The notes under the pieces are model-generated. The model worked only from the letters and a program-made list of their open reading frames with translations, made no database searches and was not told the DNA's origin. The position numbers and the translations under genes were made by a program. Below, one piece after another: positions 1 through 9,717 of a stretch of 42,686 nt of DNA. Source of the DNA: Emiliania huxleyi CCMP1516. Its lineage: Eukaryota > Haptophyta > Isochrysidales > Noelaerhabdaceae. The stretch covers positions 203,304 through 245,989 of the forward strand of contig NW_005201213.1 in assembly GCF_000372725.1 (NCBI RefSeq), read 5' to 3'. Position 1 is the stretch's first letter, and each line of letters begins with the position of its first letter.

Positions 1-989
1 CCGCTCATCATTACAGGCCTCGGCCCGCACCTGGCGCCCAGAGGCCTCTCCCTCGAGCGGCTGCGCGCCCTGCTTCCGGCGGACATGGCGGTGCCCGTGC
101 GGGGCCACGGCACGATGAGCGCGGCCTCCTTCTTCGGCCGCCTCGACGCCGGCGAAGCTCTTTACCTCGCGGACGTGCCTCTGGCCATTCACTTCCCGTG
201 GCTGTTTGACGAGGTGGCGGTGCCCGCCTACTTTCTGCACGACTTTGCGCACCGCACGCGGCGCCGGCTCTCGATCATGCATGACACGCCCTCGCTCTTT
301 GTCGGCGGCGCCGGCACCACCTCTGCTCTGCACGTCGACCAGATGTGCTCCAACTTTTGGATGTACCTCGGCGAGGGCGCCAAGCGGTGGATCACCTTCC
401 ACCCGGACGACGCGCTGCTCCTCTCGCCCACTTGGGACGCGCCCGAGCAGATCCATCGCTTCGCACCGCTCGCGCAGCTCGAGAGCGACGCGCAGAGCGC
501 CGCGTCGCTGCGGCAGGCGCGGCGGCTCGAGTTTGAGCTGCGCGCCGGCGAGGTGCTCTACATCCCGCACAACACGCCCCACGAGGTGACCAACCTCGCC
601 GCCACCTGCGCCGTCTCGGCAAACTACCTCGACCAGACCAACGTCGACCTCTCGCTCGCTCAAGGCACGGCCAAGCTGGCGACCTCCCCCTGCCTCCCCC
701 TGCCTTCCTTCCCTTCCCTTCCCCTGCCTTCCACAGCCTTCCCTTCCCCTGCCTTCCACAGCCTTCGCGCGAGCCCGGCAGTGCGCGACACGCCAATCTG
801 CGCGCCATGCTGGACGCGTTGGGCGAGGTGGAGTGGCCCGCCCTCGCCGACGACCTCGGCGCGCACGGCGGCGGCGGCAACGGCGACGACGAGGCCTATG
901 CGAGCGGCGCCACGCCGCCCGTGGGGCGTTTCGCTGCGCATGAGCGGTTGAGGCACAGCCGGCCCGTGACCATCTGTGCGCCTTTGTGA
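1..989 (+). CDS. JmjC/cupin-like Fe(II)/2-oxoglutarate oxygenase, 3' part
   Basis: The frame is open from base 1, so the gene begins upstream of the window. An in-frame ATG at 85 is internal. The first exon carries the signature of the cupin_8/JmjC fold: a Fe-binding HxD (His at 331-333, Asp at 337-339) in SALHVDQMCSNFWMYLGEG, then KRWITFHP, and a distal His (580-582) in YIPHNTPHEVTN. Family members hydroxylate or demethylate proteins; the substrate here cannot be inferred. The exon stops making sense near 665, where CAAG|GCACGG could be a GC donor. A C/T-rich intron with repeats of the cttccc type follows. Coding potential resumes near 762 or later in another frame (NLRAMLDALGEVEWPALADD) and ends at TGA 987-989. 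The exact junction is unresolved because the phases do not match simply. Confidence 0.75.
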
Positions 990-2400
990 GCCAGAGACCG
1001 AGAGAGTCAGATCGTGTGACAATCCTGCGCTCCGGCCTGCTGTGTAGTGGTTGTGGGACCCCCTCCTTCATCTAGGGCATGAATTCGTAGTGGCGGGCGG
1101 GTGAGGCTCGGAACACATGTTTCCTCGCGCACCCCCTCTCTTTTCGTTCTCTTGTCACTGTGTGGAACGCGCTTGCGGATGCGCGCCCCAAAATGTCCGC
1201 CTCAAAAGGCCTCGTTCTCGCCCCTTTCCTGTACGCGTGGGTCTCAGAGGACGAATGCGCACCGGACCTTCGAGGACATCAAAGTCGGCTGCGCCCTACG
1301 GCCATCCAGCCGGCTCTCGAGTGTCGCAGCGCGACGCGCTTCACCCCTCGACTCCGCGCTGCGAGTTGATCTGGAGACGACGCTCGGCCACCGCCAACTC
1401 CACACTGACGTGTCGCACATGCGCCGAGTGTCCCCTCCGAGGGTGTCCTTGTATAGTATACTTGGTTGCGAGTTAAAAAAAGCCCATTCCGCGCCATCAG
1501 CCAGCAGCAGTACACATGCCGTTCTGGTGCCCCTCGGCTGGCCAGAGGACGACTCACAATGCAAAATCGGAAAGACGTCACGAGGGGCCGTATAAACGGT
1601 ACCGCAGCGGCCCGGGACACTAACAGTGAATTGCTGCCACTCGCCCGGCCTCCTCCCCCTCGGGGTCGCCCGGAAAGTGGGCTTGCGCACCGGCGCCCCC
1701 CCCAGCACGCCGACCCGAGGTGTACCCTCCGGCCACCTGGGCGGGGAGCGGAGTCCGATTTTGGCCCATTGGCTTCATCATGATGGATACGGAGGTGGCC
1801 AGCCCTTGGTTGTGCACCTGCGGCGCGAAGAGGAGGTGATCTCGGCGGACGACGGCCGTGCCAAGAGCGGGTGCAGCGCGGAAGATGCTGAACAAGCTCC
1901 TCTTGTAGCTCGATCGGTCACACCGCCATCGCCGTCGGGGAGAGGGGGGACGACACTGCTTCTGCAGCGTGCACCTCAATCCTGTACCGTGTTTGTTATG
2001 ACCCCCCCCAATGAACACACCAGTGAGGGTGGGCGAGACGATCGAGGGGTCCCGTACCATGCATGCGGAACCGACCCTATCCAGTGCTCAAGTGCTCAAG
2101 AACCGCGCGGGCGTGGGTGGGTGGGTAAGCGAGTAAAAACGGGTACACTCCACTCGGTGCCACTGCCACACCAACTTGCATCAGGGTGGAACAGCGGCGG
2201 CGGCGGTTGCGACGACGGGATCCGCAAAGGCTGTGAAGGGCCTCCAGGGCTCGCACCTCAACCTCTCACAGGCCAGCGCACAGCGCCATAGCAGGTATTT
2301 TCTTCTCAATAACAAGGCTGTGAAGGCGGGTACTCGCGGCAGCACGCATCGCACTGTGGACGCAGCGGCATATCAGGCGGTGTTGGCGATCTTCCACGCC
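990..2400. other. intergenic region, nothing recognised
   Basis: Only Arg/Ser/Pro-rich open frames on both strands are seen, typical of chance ORFs in GC-rich DNA. The end of this stretch must contain the 5' region of the SMN-like gene and possibly a short upstream exon: the frame in front of ATG 2401 is open back to about 2176, but no ATG lies there. No promoter motif could be identified with confidence. Confidence 0.4.
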
Positions 2401-2926
2401 ATGCAGATCGACCTCTCAGCGAAGGACGCGTGGGACGACACGGAGCTCATCCGAGCCTACGACCGCGCCATCGCCAGCTACAAGGCCAGCCGCCGCCCAT
2501 CATGCGCGCACCGGCCCTGCGGAGACGGGAGCTCACCGCGCCCATAGGCAACCCCAGCGACCTCGAGCGCAGGGCGGCGGCGCGGCGCAGCCAGGGTTGC
2601 GGCGTGCGACGACGGCGGGCGGGCGGAGGCGCTCGCGCGCGCTGAGGCCGAGGCCGAGGCGGAGTTTCAAGCGGAGGCGGAGGCGATTGCGGCGATGGAG
2701 CTCGCAGAGCGGCAGCACGCAGGCCGGCGTGGCGAGGAGGAGGAGGAGGGCGAGGGCGAGGAGGAGGGCGGGGGCGAAGAGGAGCTCACGGGGGCTGCGC
2801 GTGGCGGCCAGGAGGCCCCAGCGGCCGCGGCGTGGCGCGGTGGTGGCAGCTGCGCGCAGGGCGGCGAGCGTGGCGCGGGCAGCGGTGAGGGCGGGAGTGA
2901 GGCGGCGTGGGCGAGCTGGTACGCAT

Positions 2927-3007
<81 letters not shown>

Positions 3008-3393
3008 GGCAGCAGTGGCAGCAGTGGCAGCAGCAGCAGTGGCAGCAGCAGCAGCAGCCGCCGCCGCCACCGGCGGCGGCGTGGGGTGCGACCAGCTGCG
3101 CTCCTGCCACCCAGGGCGCCGCCCCCTCGGAGACCGCGCACCCGCACGGCGCAGCCGGAGGGCCGTGGCCCGCGCACGCACCGCCGCCCGCGCCGCCACA
3201 GTGGCAGGGAGCCGGCGGCGGCGCGGCGGCGTCCAGCTGGCCCTCGCCGCCGCCTACCGGCGCCGCATACGCGAGTGGCGGCGGCGCGGCGGCGGCGGCG
3301 GACGAGAGCGACGATCTCGCCAACTTGATCATGGCGTGGTACCACTGCGGGTTCTTCACCGCGCGGTACCAGGAGCGGCGCGCGCAGCGGTAG
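2401..3393 (+). CDS. SMN: Survival motor neuron (SMN) homologue with polyglutamine tract
   Basis: SMN is the core of the complex that loads Sm proteins onto spliceosomal snRNAs. Two hallmark regions are visible. The first is an N-terminal Gemin2-binding segment, AWDDTELIRAYDRAIASYK (exon 1), which matches the family pattern WDDxxLIKAYDKAxxSFK. The second is a C-terminal YG-box, LANLIMAWYHCGFFTARYQ, ending a few residues before TAG 3391-3393. Between them lie Ala/Glu-rich sequence, 26 uninterrupted CAG codons (2929-3006), a Trp/Gln stretch and Pro-rich sequence. No central Tudor domain is seen. ATG 2401 is the first in frame and sits seven residues before the Gemin2 motif. The frame is interrupted only by TAG 2545-2547, best explained as the end of a 63-base phase-0 GC-AG intron (2485-2547, AAG|GCCAGC...CCATAG). 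Alternatively an exon lies further upstream. Confidence 0.8.
2485..2547 (+). other. Probable GC-AG intron in the SMN gene
   Basis: The 63 bases contain no GT dinucleotide, yet an in-frame stop must be removed. AAG|GCCAGC as donor and CCATAG as acceptor join the Gemin2-binding helix to the downstream frame in phase 0. Confidence 0.6.
2929..3006 (+). repeat. (CAG)26 microsatellite coding polyGln
   Basis: This is a perfect trinucleotide tract of 26 units in the SMN reading frame, followed by TGG CAG interruptions to about 3057. It also opens spurious poly-Ser, poly-Ala, poly-Leu and poly-Cys frames, which are not annotated. Confidence 0.97.
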
Positions 3394-3796
3394 CCAGCGT
3401 GCTGGGCGCACGCCAGGAGTGTGCGGTGCCCAGGTCGCAGGTGGCTGCGAGCGTAATTGGACCCCGCGGGGGGGGATGCGAGACTTGGGCGTGTCAACCC
3501 CCGAATCGCGCCGCGGTTCCCGTACGGCTTTAGCGAGGAGTGAGCCGAGTGTCGAACGACCTTTCCCCGTGAAGCGAGAGTATAGCTCTACACAAGCGCG
3601 GGGATCTCATCCTACGACAGCCGCGCGCGCAGCATCCCCCCTGCGCACGTGCACAGCCGCGCGGCGCGCGCGCACGCACCTCCCAACCGACAGGCGAGAC
3701 CGAAAAATCTGAGTCGCGCAATCCTCCCCGAGCTCGTCTGGTCGTCATCACACCGGCCTCCCGCCGCGAAACCGTCCCACACACGCCCGCGCGTGG
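3394..3796. other. Convergent intergenic spacer between SMN and SEC31
   Basis: About 400 bases separate the stop codons of two convergent genes, so the stretch should hold both 3' ends and polyadenylation signals. No canonical AATAAA or strong hairpin was seen. Confidence 0.5.
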
Positions 3797-6700
3797 CTAC
3801 TGCAGGGCGACGCCCAGCTTGCCGACGAGCTCGATGAGCCGCTTGAGCCCCATGAGCCAGTGGCCGTTGTCGGCCCAATCAGTCGTCGTCAGGTGGACGT
3901 GCACCTGCGACCATAGGCGCGACACTGCAAGTGAGCGTTGCGGGCGGCGCGACGCGCGAGGGCTCGGGCGGCGGCCGCCTCGAGCGCGGTGCGCGCGTCG
4001 CCCGCCGCCAGCGCGCCGCACAGCTGCTCGAGCTTGTCAAACACAGGCTGCGACACGCCTCCGGCCTGCAGGTAAGGCAGGTGGGGTGAGGTAAGGTGGG
4101 GTGGGGTGAGGTAAGGTGGGGTCGGCTTCTCCACGCACACGAGGTGGTGGGGCAAGGGCTAAGCGACCCCTCGCGACTCGTCCAGAGCAGCACGGCATTC
4201 AAAGCGCAAGGCCCAGTGCGCGCGTGGTTGAGCAGCGTGTGTTTTGGGGGGGGGGGGGGGGGGGGGCGTCCGGGGGGGGGGTTGCACCTGCAGCTTGGTG
4301 AAGAGCGCCCCGGAGCGCTTCTCGGTGTCCTCCAGCCGCCGCTTGTCCACCGGCTGCAGCTGGTAGGCGCCGCACTGCGCCATGAGGCCCTGGATGGTGC
4401 CAATCACCCCCGACGGGTCGTACGTCGGCGGCGGCGGCGCGGGCGGCGGCGCGGGCGGCGGCGCGGCCGCGGGCGGCGGCGGCTCCGGCTGCGCATAGCT
4501 GGCTTGCGGCGGCACTTCGTACGACGGCTGCGCCGGCGCCTGGTACTGATACGCGGCGGGCGGCGGCTGCGGCGGCGGCGGCGCGGAGCTCGAGTAGCCC
4601 GTCGAGTAGCCGGCCGCGGGCGGCGCAGCGGGCGCCGGGGCCGGCGCTGCGGGCGCCGGAGGCGCCTGATACGCGTAGGGCGCGGCGGGCGGCGCGGCGG
4701 GCGCGGGCTCGTAGGTGGACATGGGCGCGGCGCGGCTGCTGTAGCCGTTGTTTGGCGCCGCGCCCTGGTCATATGCGCCATATTGGCCGCCGGCGGGGTA
4801 GCTGCCGTAAGCCTGCTGCTGCTGCTGCACGTGCTCGTAGGGGTCGGTGCTGTAGCCGCCGCCGTTGTGGTAGCCGTTGCCGTTCGCCGCCTCGTAGGGC
4901 TGCTGCTGCGCGTAGGCGTCGTAGCCCGGCGTCTGCTCGTAGCCCTGCGTCTGCTCGTAGCCCTGCGTCTGCTCGTAGCCCTGCGTCTGCTCGTAGCCCT
5001 GCGTGTAGCCCGCCTGCGGCTGGTAGCCCGCCTGCGGCTGGTAGCCCGCCTGCGCAGCCGAGCTCTCCGGCACGTGCACCACGTCGTACGGCACCGGCGG
5101 CGGCGCCATGAGCAGGTTTGGGTTGGCGCCGTGGATGCGGTGCATGAGCAGTGCGGCCGGGTCGTCGACGGTCTCCGCCGGCGGCAGCTGCACCAAGTAG
5201 CCCATCGCCTCATGTAGGCACCCCTGCGCCGCGAGCAGCTCTGTGCGGGCAGAGGGACGCGGCGGTGAGGGGAGCGGCGGCGAGGGCGGCGGCGAGGGCG
5301 GCGGCGAGGGCGGCGAGGGCGGCGGTGAGGGCGGCGGCGAGGGCGGCGGCGAGGGCGGCGAGGGCGGCGGTGAATGTGTGGAAGACGCGTCCGAGTTGTC
5401 GTGGGCTAACGCGCGCGGCGGGTGTGGGCGTGCAGTGATGTCTCAGTAGCGCCTCGGAGTGTCTCGGAGGCGTCTCGGAGGCGTCTCGGAGGCGTCTCGG
5501 AGGCGTCTCGGGAGCGTCTCGGGAGCCTGCAAACGCCGTCAGCTGCTCGGCGATGAGCGGGTAGCCGTCCTTGATCTGCGTCGCCTCCTGCAGCACGACC
5601 GCCTTCTCGAGCAGCTCGAGCAGCGAGCCCGCCTCCGCCCCGCCGCCCCCGCCGCCGCCCGCCGCCCCCGCGCTCTGCTCGCTGTAGCGCGCGTGCCACA
5701 GCTCGACCGCCTTGACCGTGTTTGCGGCGCACATGTAGCAGAGCACCGCCGCCGACGCGTCGCCTGCCTCAGCCTCGAGCCGCTCGCCGAGCAAGTTGCA
5801 CAGGCCCTGCAGCGCCTCGGCCGAGGCGTAGGTGTGGATGAGCGCGAGCGTCTCCTTCCACGCGGGCAGCGACGACTCAGCGACGTACCGGTCAAAGTCT
5901 TGGTGCACGACGGCCGACAGCCGGCTCATGAACGCCGACTTGTTCGAGGCGAGGTACTGGTCGCGCGTCGCCGCCCAGAGCTCCTCACCACCGGACGCGG
6001 CCAGGATGAGCGCGTCGGCGACGCGGCCCTGCGCGAGGCACACCTCGACCGCCGTGGCAAAGTTGCCGTTCAGCATCGCGAGCGACACGTCCGGGTCGTC
6101 GGGCGCGGGCGCAGTCTCGAGCGGCCCGGCCCGCGCGGGCGGCTCGGCGGCAGGCTCGGGCGGCATGGGCGACGCGCCGTCGTCGGGCGCGGGGGGGGTC
6201 GCGGCCGCCCCCATGGCGTCCAGCTCCGACGCCTGCGACATCTGCCGCTCCGTCGCGATTGCCATCTGCGAGAAGAGCTCCTCGGGGTTGACGTCCTGCA
6301 GGAAGGCTCCGGGGAGGCTCAGGGAAGGCTCCGGGGAGGCTCCCGGCGTCGTCTGTAGAGAGGTCTGGGGCCTCTCTTCGTGCCCCTCCTGGCACAGCCA
6401 CTGCATCCCAGGGAATGTCTAGGACGAGTCTGTGGAGGCCGGGTCTAGGACATCCGCTCTCCTGCAGCGGCGGCTGCGGCTCCGGCGTCGCCGGCGTGAC
6501 CGGCTCGGGCTGCGCCTCGTACTGCGGCTCGTACTGGGGCTCGTAGGCCGCCTCGGCCTGCGGCTCGGCCGGCGGCGGCGCGTTCGGGTCGACGAGCCCG
6601 AGGAAGCCGAGCACGAGCGTCCGCTGGTCGTGTGAGCAGAGCACCTCCATCAGCTTCCAGTCGTCCGCGTCGCGCTCGCTCGGCGCCGCCTCGGCCTTGT

Positions 6701-8071
6701 GGGCGCAGAAGCCGGCCAAATCGCCGGCCTCGAGCGCGGCGCGCAGCTGCTCGGCCCGCGCAACCACGCCGGTGTCGCTGGGCACGTCCTCGATCGTCAC
6801 CTCGCTCGACTTGTGACTGAAGCGCACCAGCTTGCCGCCAAAGCCAAAGGACGCGCCGCACGGCCGGCGCAGCCACTTTGGCGCGCGAATCATGGGCTTG
6901 CCCGCGTGGGGCTCCTGCACGGAGAAGCCGTCGGCGCCCGTCTCCTCGGCGCCGGCCGTGGCGGAAGCGTCCGCCAGCGAGTGCACCGCCACCTCGCCCG
7001 AGAATGAGGCGGACGAGAGGAGGGCCGGCAGGCAAGGCGACCACTGCACGTCAAACGTCCAATTGGCCGAGGGAGGCAGCTCGCAGAGCACCTCGCCCGT
7101 CGCCGGGTCCCAGCAGAGCGTGCGGTTGTCTTTGCCCGACGAGATGAGCAAGTTCTCGTCCTGCGGGCACCACGACGCGGTGAGGATGCCCTTGGAGTGG
7201 CCGGTGAGCTCCTTGACGGGCGCAAACGCGTTGCGCAAGTCCCAGATCTGCATGCTCGGAAAGGCGTCGTCCTCGGAGGCGACGATGATCTGCGTCGCCA
7301 CCTCGGGGTTCCATGCGATGACTGAGTTGCGCTGCCCGCGGTTCGCCGAGTTGGTGAAGTTGATGACCGGCTTCTTGAGCTTGAGGTCCCACACGACGGA
7401 GAGGCCGTTGTGCGACGTCGACGCGAGGATGTGCGTCACCCTGCGGTTCCACGCGACGCAAGAGATGTCGGCGCCGGGGCCGGGCGACTTTGCGCCCGGC
7501 GAGACGACGCGCGGCGTCGACGGATTCGTCAGGTCGGTGATGAAGACCTCCGACTCGGCCGCGCCCGAGGCGAGCAGCTCCGGCACGGCCGGGTTGAACT
7601 CGAGCCCGCGCACGGGCCCCGAGTGGGAGTCGATCGTCGCAACCACGGGGGCGTCGTGGCGGCTGATGAGCCGGCCGGGGTCGACGATCTGCACGCTGCC
7701 GTTGGCCGTGCCGGCCGCCAGCAGCCCGTACGGCAGCGAGCCGTCCGCCACGCCCTTGGTGCCCCACGTCAGCCGGCTGAAGCGGTCGTTGCACGCGAGC
7801 GAGCCGACCAGCGGCAGCTCGGCGCCGCCCTGCAGGTCGAGCGAGAAGACCTGCCGGATGTGGGAGGGGAGGAGGTGTGCGTGCGGGCGTCGAGCGGAGT
7901 CGCAGCGCTGAGACCGGCGCTGCAGGCGTCACGCACATCGAGGTGCGAAGTGGAGTCAAACGTGTCCGATATGGCGCCCGCGACGGTGCCCGCCGCCAGC
8001 AAGCCAGAGTGCTCGTTGGAGGACGACCACGCCACCGTGGCGGAGCGCGGGATGCTTCCGACCTTGGGCAT
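3797..8071 (-). CDS. SEC31: COPII coat outer-shell protein Sec31
   Basis: Sec31 forms, with Sec13, the outer cage of COPII vesicles budding from the endoplasmic reticulum. The exons read on the minus strand are 8071-7937, 7850 to about 6445, 6295-5527, 5240-4288, 4065-3979 and 3904-3797, giving roughly 1150 residues, normal for the family. Order of parts: N-terminal MPKVGSIPRSATVAWSS; a WD40 propeller with many WDL/W motifs (exons 1-2); the alpha-solenoid typical of Sec31 (ATRDQYLASNKSAFMSRL, LLAAQGCLHEAMGYLVQLPP); a Pro/Tyr/Gln-rich disordered region with GYEQTQ repeats; and the C-terminal helical domain ending VHVHLTTTDWADNGHWLMGL before the stop at 3797. Intron 1 (7936-7851) is GT-AG. The donor of intron 2, near 6430-6460, could not be fixed. 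Introns 3 and 5 are GC-AG. The ATG at 8071 directly precedes the conserved N terminus. Confidence 0.93.
3905..3978 (-). other. Probable GC-AG intron 5 of SEC31
   Basis: Donor CTCGAG|GCGGCC and acceptor GGTCGCAG|GTGCAC join TALE to VHVHLTTTDW in phase 0, giving the expected C-terminal helices. The alternative acceptor at CACTTGCAG, 20 bases earlier, would be out of phase. Confidence 0.6.
4066..4287 (-). other. GT-AG intron 4 of SEC31 with long homopolymer
   Basis: The donor is CTGCAG|GTGCAA and the acceptor CCTGCAG|GCCGGA, phase 0. It contains a run of about 20 G on the plus strand (near 4246-4266) and a second G run, plus a tandem GGTGGGGTGAGGTAA-type repeat near 4081-4125. Length calls in the homopolymer are doubtful. 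Confidence 0.7.
4930..5050 (-). repeat. Tandem GYEQTQ / AGYQPQ coding repeats in Sec31
   Basis: An 18-base unit encoding GYEQTQ occurs four times in near-perfect tandem (last copy GYEQTP), preceded by three AGYQPQ-like units. It lies in the disordered Pro-rich region that in Sec31 binds Sec23. The nucleotide units are almost identical, indicating recent slippage or duplication. Confidence 0.85.
5241..5526 (-). other. GC-AG intron 3 of SEC31
   Basis: Joining TTTGCAG|GCTCCC to CACAG|AGCTGC restores TAFAELLAAQGCLHEAMGYL, which matches the conserved Sec31 solenoid (YANLLAAQGSI in animals). The intron holds two simple arrays: 10-12 base units of the cgtctcggag type (5459-5520) and GGC/GAG-rich 12-mers (5270-5375). 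Confidence 0.8.
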
Positions 8072-8473
8072 TTCCGCCTGCAAGGGGCAGAGGCGCTGTG
8101 TCTGCGCAGAATCGGCTCGCGCGCCGCGGCGCGCGCCGACATTCCCGCGCGCGTGACGCCGCGTGTGGCGCGTCAGCGCGGACTTTGCGCTGTGGGGTCC
8201 GACGAGAATGGCGCGCGGCGGAGCTGGCAAAAGCCGTGTGTCTGGGCTTTCTGCGTGTCGGCGGCGCTCGCGCCGCTGAGGCGGCTGCTGCGAGCGCGGC
8301 AAAGGCGGGAGCCGAGCGCGAGTCGGCGCCGCAGCGCTGTGCGTGTCGCGGAGGGCTAGTACGGGCTGCGGCTGGGCGTGGTGCGCGCCGGCAAGACAGC
8401 GCGGTCGGCGAAGTGGCGCCGGAGCAGCAGTAAACAAAGATAAGCGTCACTGCGAGAAAAGAAATTTTCCGTC
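8072..8473. other. Divergent promoter region between SEC31 and the next gene
   Basis: About 400 bases upstream of the SEC31 start codon. It is GC-rich with short CGC/GCG repeats and turns AT-rich only at 8430-8475 (taaacaaagataagcg), just before a pyrimidine-AG acceptor-like site. No clear TATA box is visible. Confidence 0.4.
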
Positions 8474-8717
8474 TTGCAGCAAGAGGCTGTACGCAAGGTC
8501 TGCGGCGCGCTCGGCATGAGGGAGCAGTTCGAGGCGGCGATGGCGGCGGGGGAGCTGCTCGAGATGCTCGAGAGCTTGCCGCGGGGCGGTCGAGGCCTCC
8601 GTTCGGCTGATGCGCGGTTACAACCGCACGGGCGAGTGGCCAGAGCCCATTCTCACCAGCCCTGCCCCGCAGCGCGGCCGCTCGCCAAGCCCCGTCGATG
8701 AGTGGTCAGATGGATAG
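8474..8717 (+). pseudogene. Small unrecognised coding remnant or terminal exons
   Basis: A splice-acceptor-like sequence, TTTTCCGTCTTGCAG, precedes a protein-like frame containing MREQFEAAMAAGELLEMLES. Coding sense then moves to another frame at about 8586 (SVRLMRGYNRTGEWPEPIL) and ends at TAG 8715-8717. Either a tiny intron or a frameshift near 8580 separates the two. The amino-acid composition is unlike the Arg-rich chance ORFs around it. I do not recognise the family, and the 5' end is not visible. It could be the last exons of a gene or a relic. Confidence 0.35.
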
Positions 8718-9097
8718 TTAGTGCCCGAGAGTGAGGGGTCCGGGGGGGAGCACAAACATAGGACGCCCAGCCTTGCCCTCGACAAAATACCAACGACAAG
8801 TCCCACAATAAGACCTGTCTTGCTGCTTGTCTCTGATTGCTCAATCGCTGGATTGGTAGGCAAAGGCGGGGCAAGCTGAATATCGACGGCCACGAGCTCG
8901 ACCTGCCGAAGCTGCGCCGCACCGACCCGGTCGAGTCCCTGTCCCTCGAGCCCTGTTCACGCGCGCTTGTTGTTTGACCGCTGCCAAAAGGCCCACCATA
9001 AAGGGACGGTAGCTGCGAATCATGATCAGTTCTAATGAAGTACCGGGGCCCAACGGATAGACGAATCCGGGGCACCCTCCGCTCGAAACCCTGGCTA
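8718..9097. other. intergenic stretch, one short repeat
   Basis: No gene is seen. The 16-mer ccctgttcacgcgcgc at 8951-8966 recurs at 9101-9116 as the outer edge of the inverted repeat described next. Confidence 0.45.
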
Positions 9098-9408
9098 GGG
9101 CCCTGTTCACGCGCGCGCGAGACGTGCAGACAGGGTTGCCAGGTAAGAGCGAATGGCGCGGTTCACGCCTCGCACAACAGAGAGAGAGATGCGCTCTGCA
9201 TAGTGGGACATAAAAGAGAGCGAGTACTTGGGCGAGTAGGCCGTGCGGTCAACGCTGCCGCGCGCGACTTTGCGCGCGAGGCGGCGCAGCTTGAGAACGG
9301 CGGTGGGCGAGAAGCCGCCGCCGAACGTCTCGTGGAGCAGCAGGTTGAAGTTGTTGCGCTTGACAAAGATCGCGTCGTGGTAGAAACCGCGATGCGCCTT
9401 GACGTAGC
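9098..9408 (-). repeat. Inverted repeat copy A carrying an unknown conserved coding fragment
   Basis: Read on the minus strand, this encodes an uninterrupted, protein-like frame containing GFYHDAIFVKRNNFNLLLHE, then a Gly-rich turn and a basic segment, continuing to about 9107. Upstream of 9408 the similarity to copy B stops abruptly. The two copies agree at well over 90 percent by eye, including sequence on the 3' side of the frame. The family is not recognised. It may be a fragment of a multicopy gene or of a mobile element. AT-rich, unremarkable DNA follows to about 9600. Confidence 0.6.
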
Positions 9409-9717
9409 ACGTGTTGTGCGGCCAACAAAAGAGAGAATCTCTCTCCAACAAACAAACGAAGCGCGCCGTCTGCCTTCCTAAACAGAAAACGCAGTGCTCT
9501 TGCGTTACGGCGGAAGTGATCTAATCACCCGAATGCCACGTTCGGATCGCTTCTCATCGCAAACCTTGTCAGCAGTTCACCCTCGGGTTAAAGGTAAACC
9601 AAAGCGTGACTCGTGATTGAAGCGGCGGCGCAGCGCGACGCTGTTGAGCACCTCGACACTGTGAGCACCATTCTGTTGAGCAATTTGCTGCTGGCTGTTT
9701 CACAGCAGCGGACCGGC

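Noticed and set aside
1101..2291. Several 100-220 residue frames between the JmjC and SMN genes
   Set aside because: Composition is that of chance frames, they overlap on all six frames and have no motif.
2533..3533. Long poly-Leu, poly-Ala, poly-Ser and poly-Cys frames on both strands
   Set aside because: They are other-frame readings of the CAG repeat and GC-rich flanks; only the Gln frame joins the SMN motifs.
4096..7911. Plus-strand frames over the SEC31 region
   Set aside because: Arg/Val-rich antisense readings of WD40 and Pro-rich codons; the minus strand matches Sec31 from end to end.
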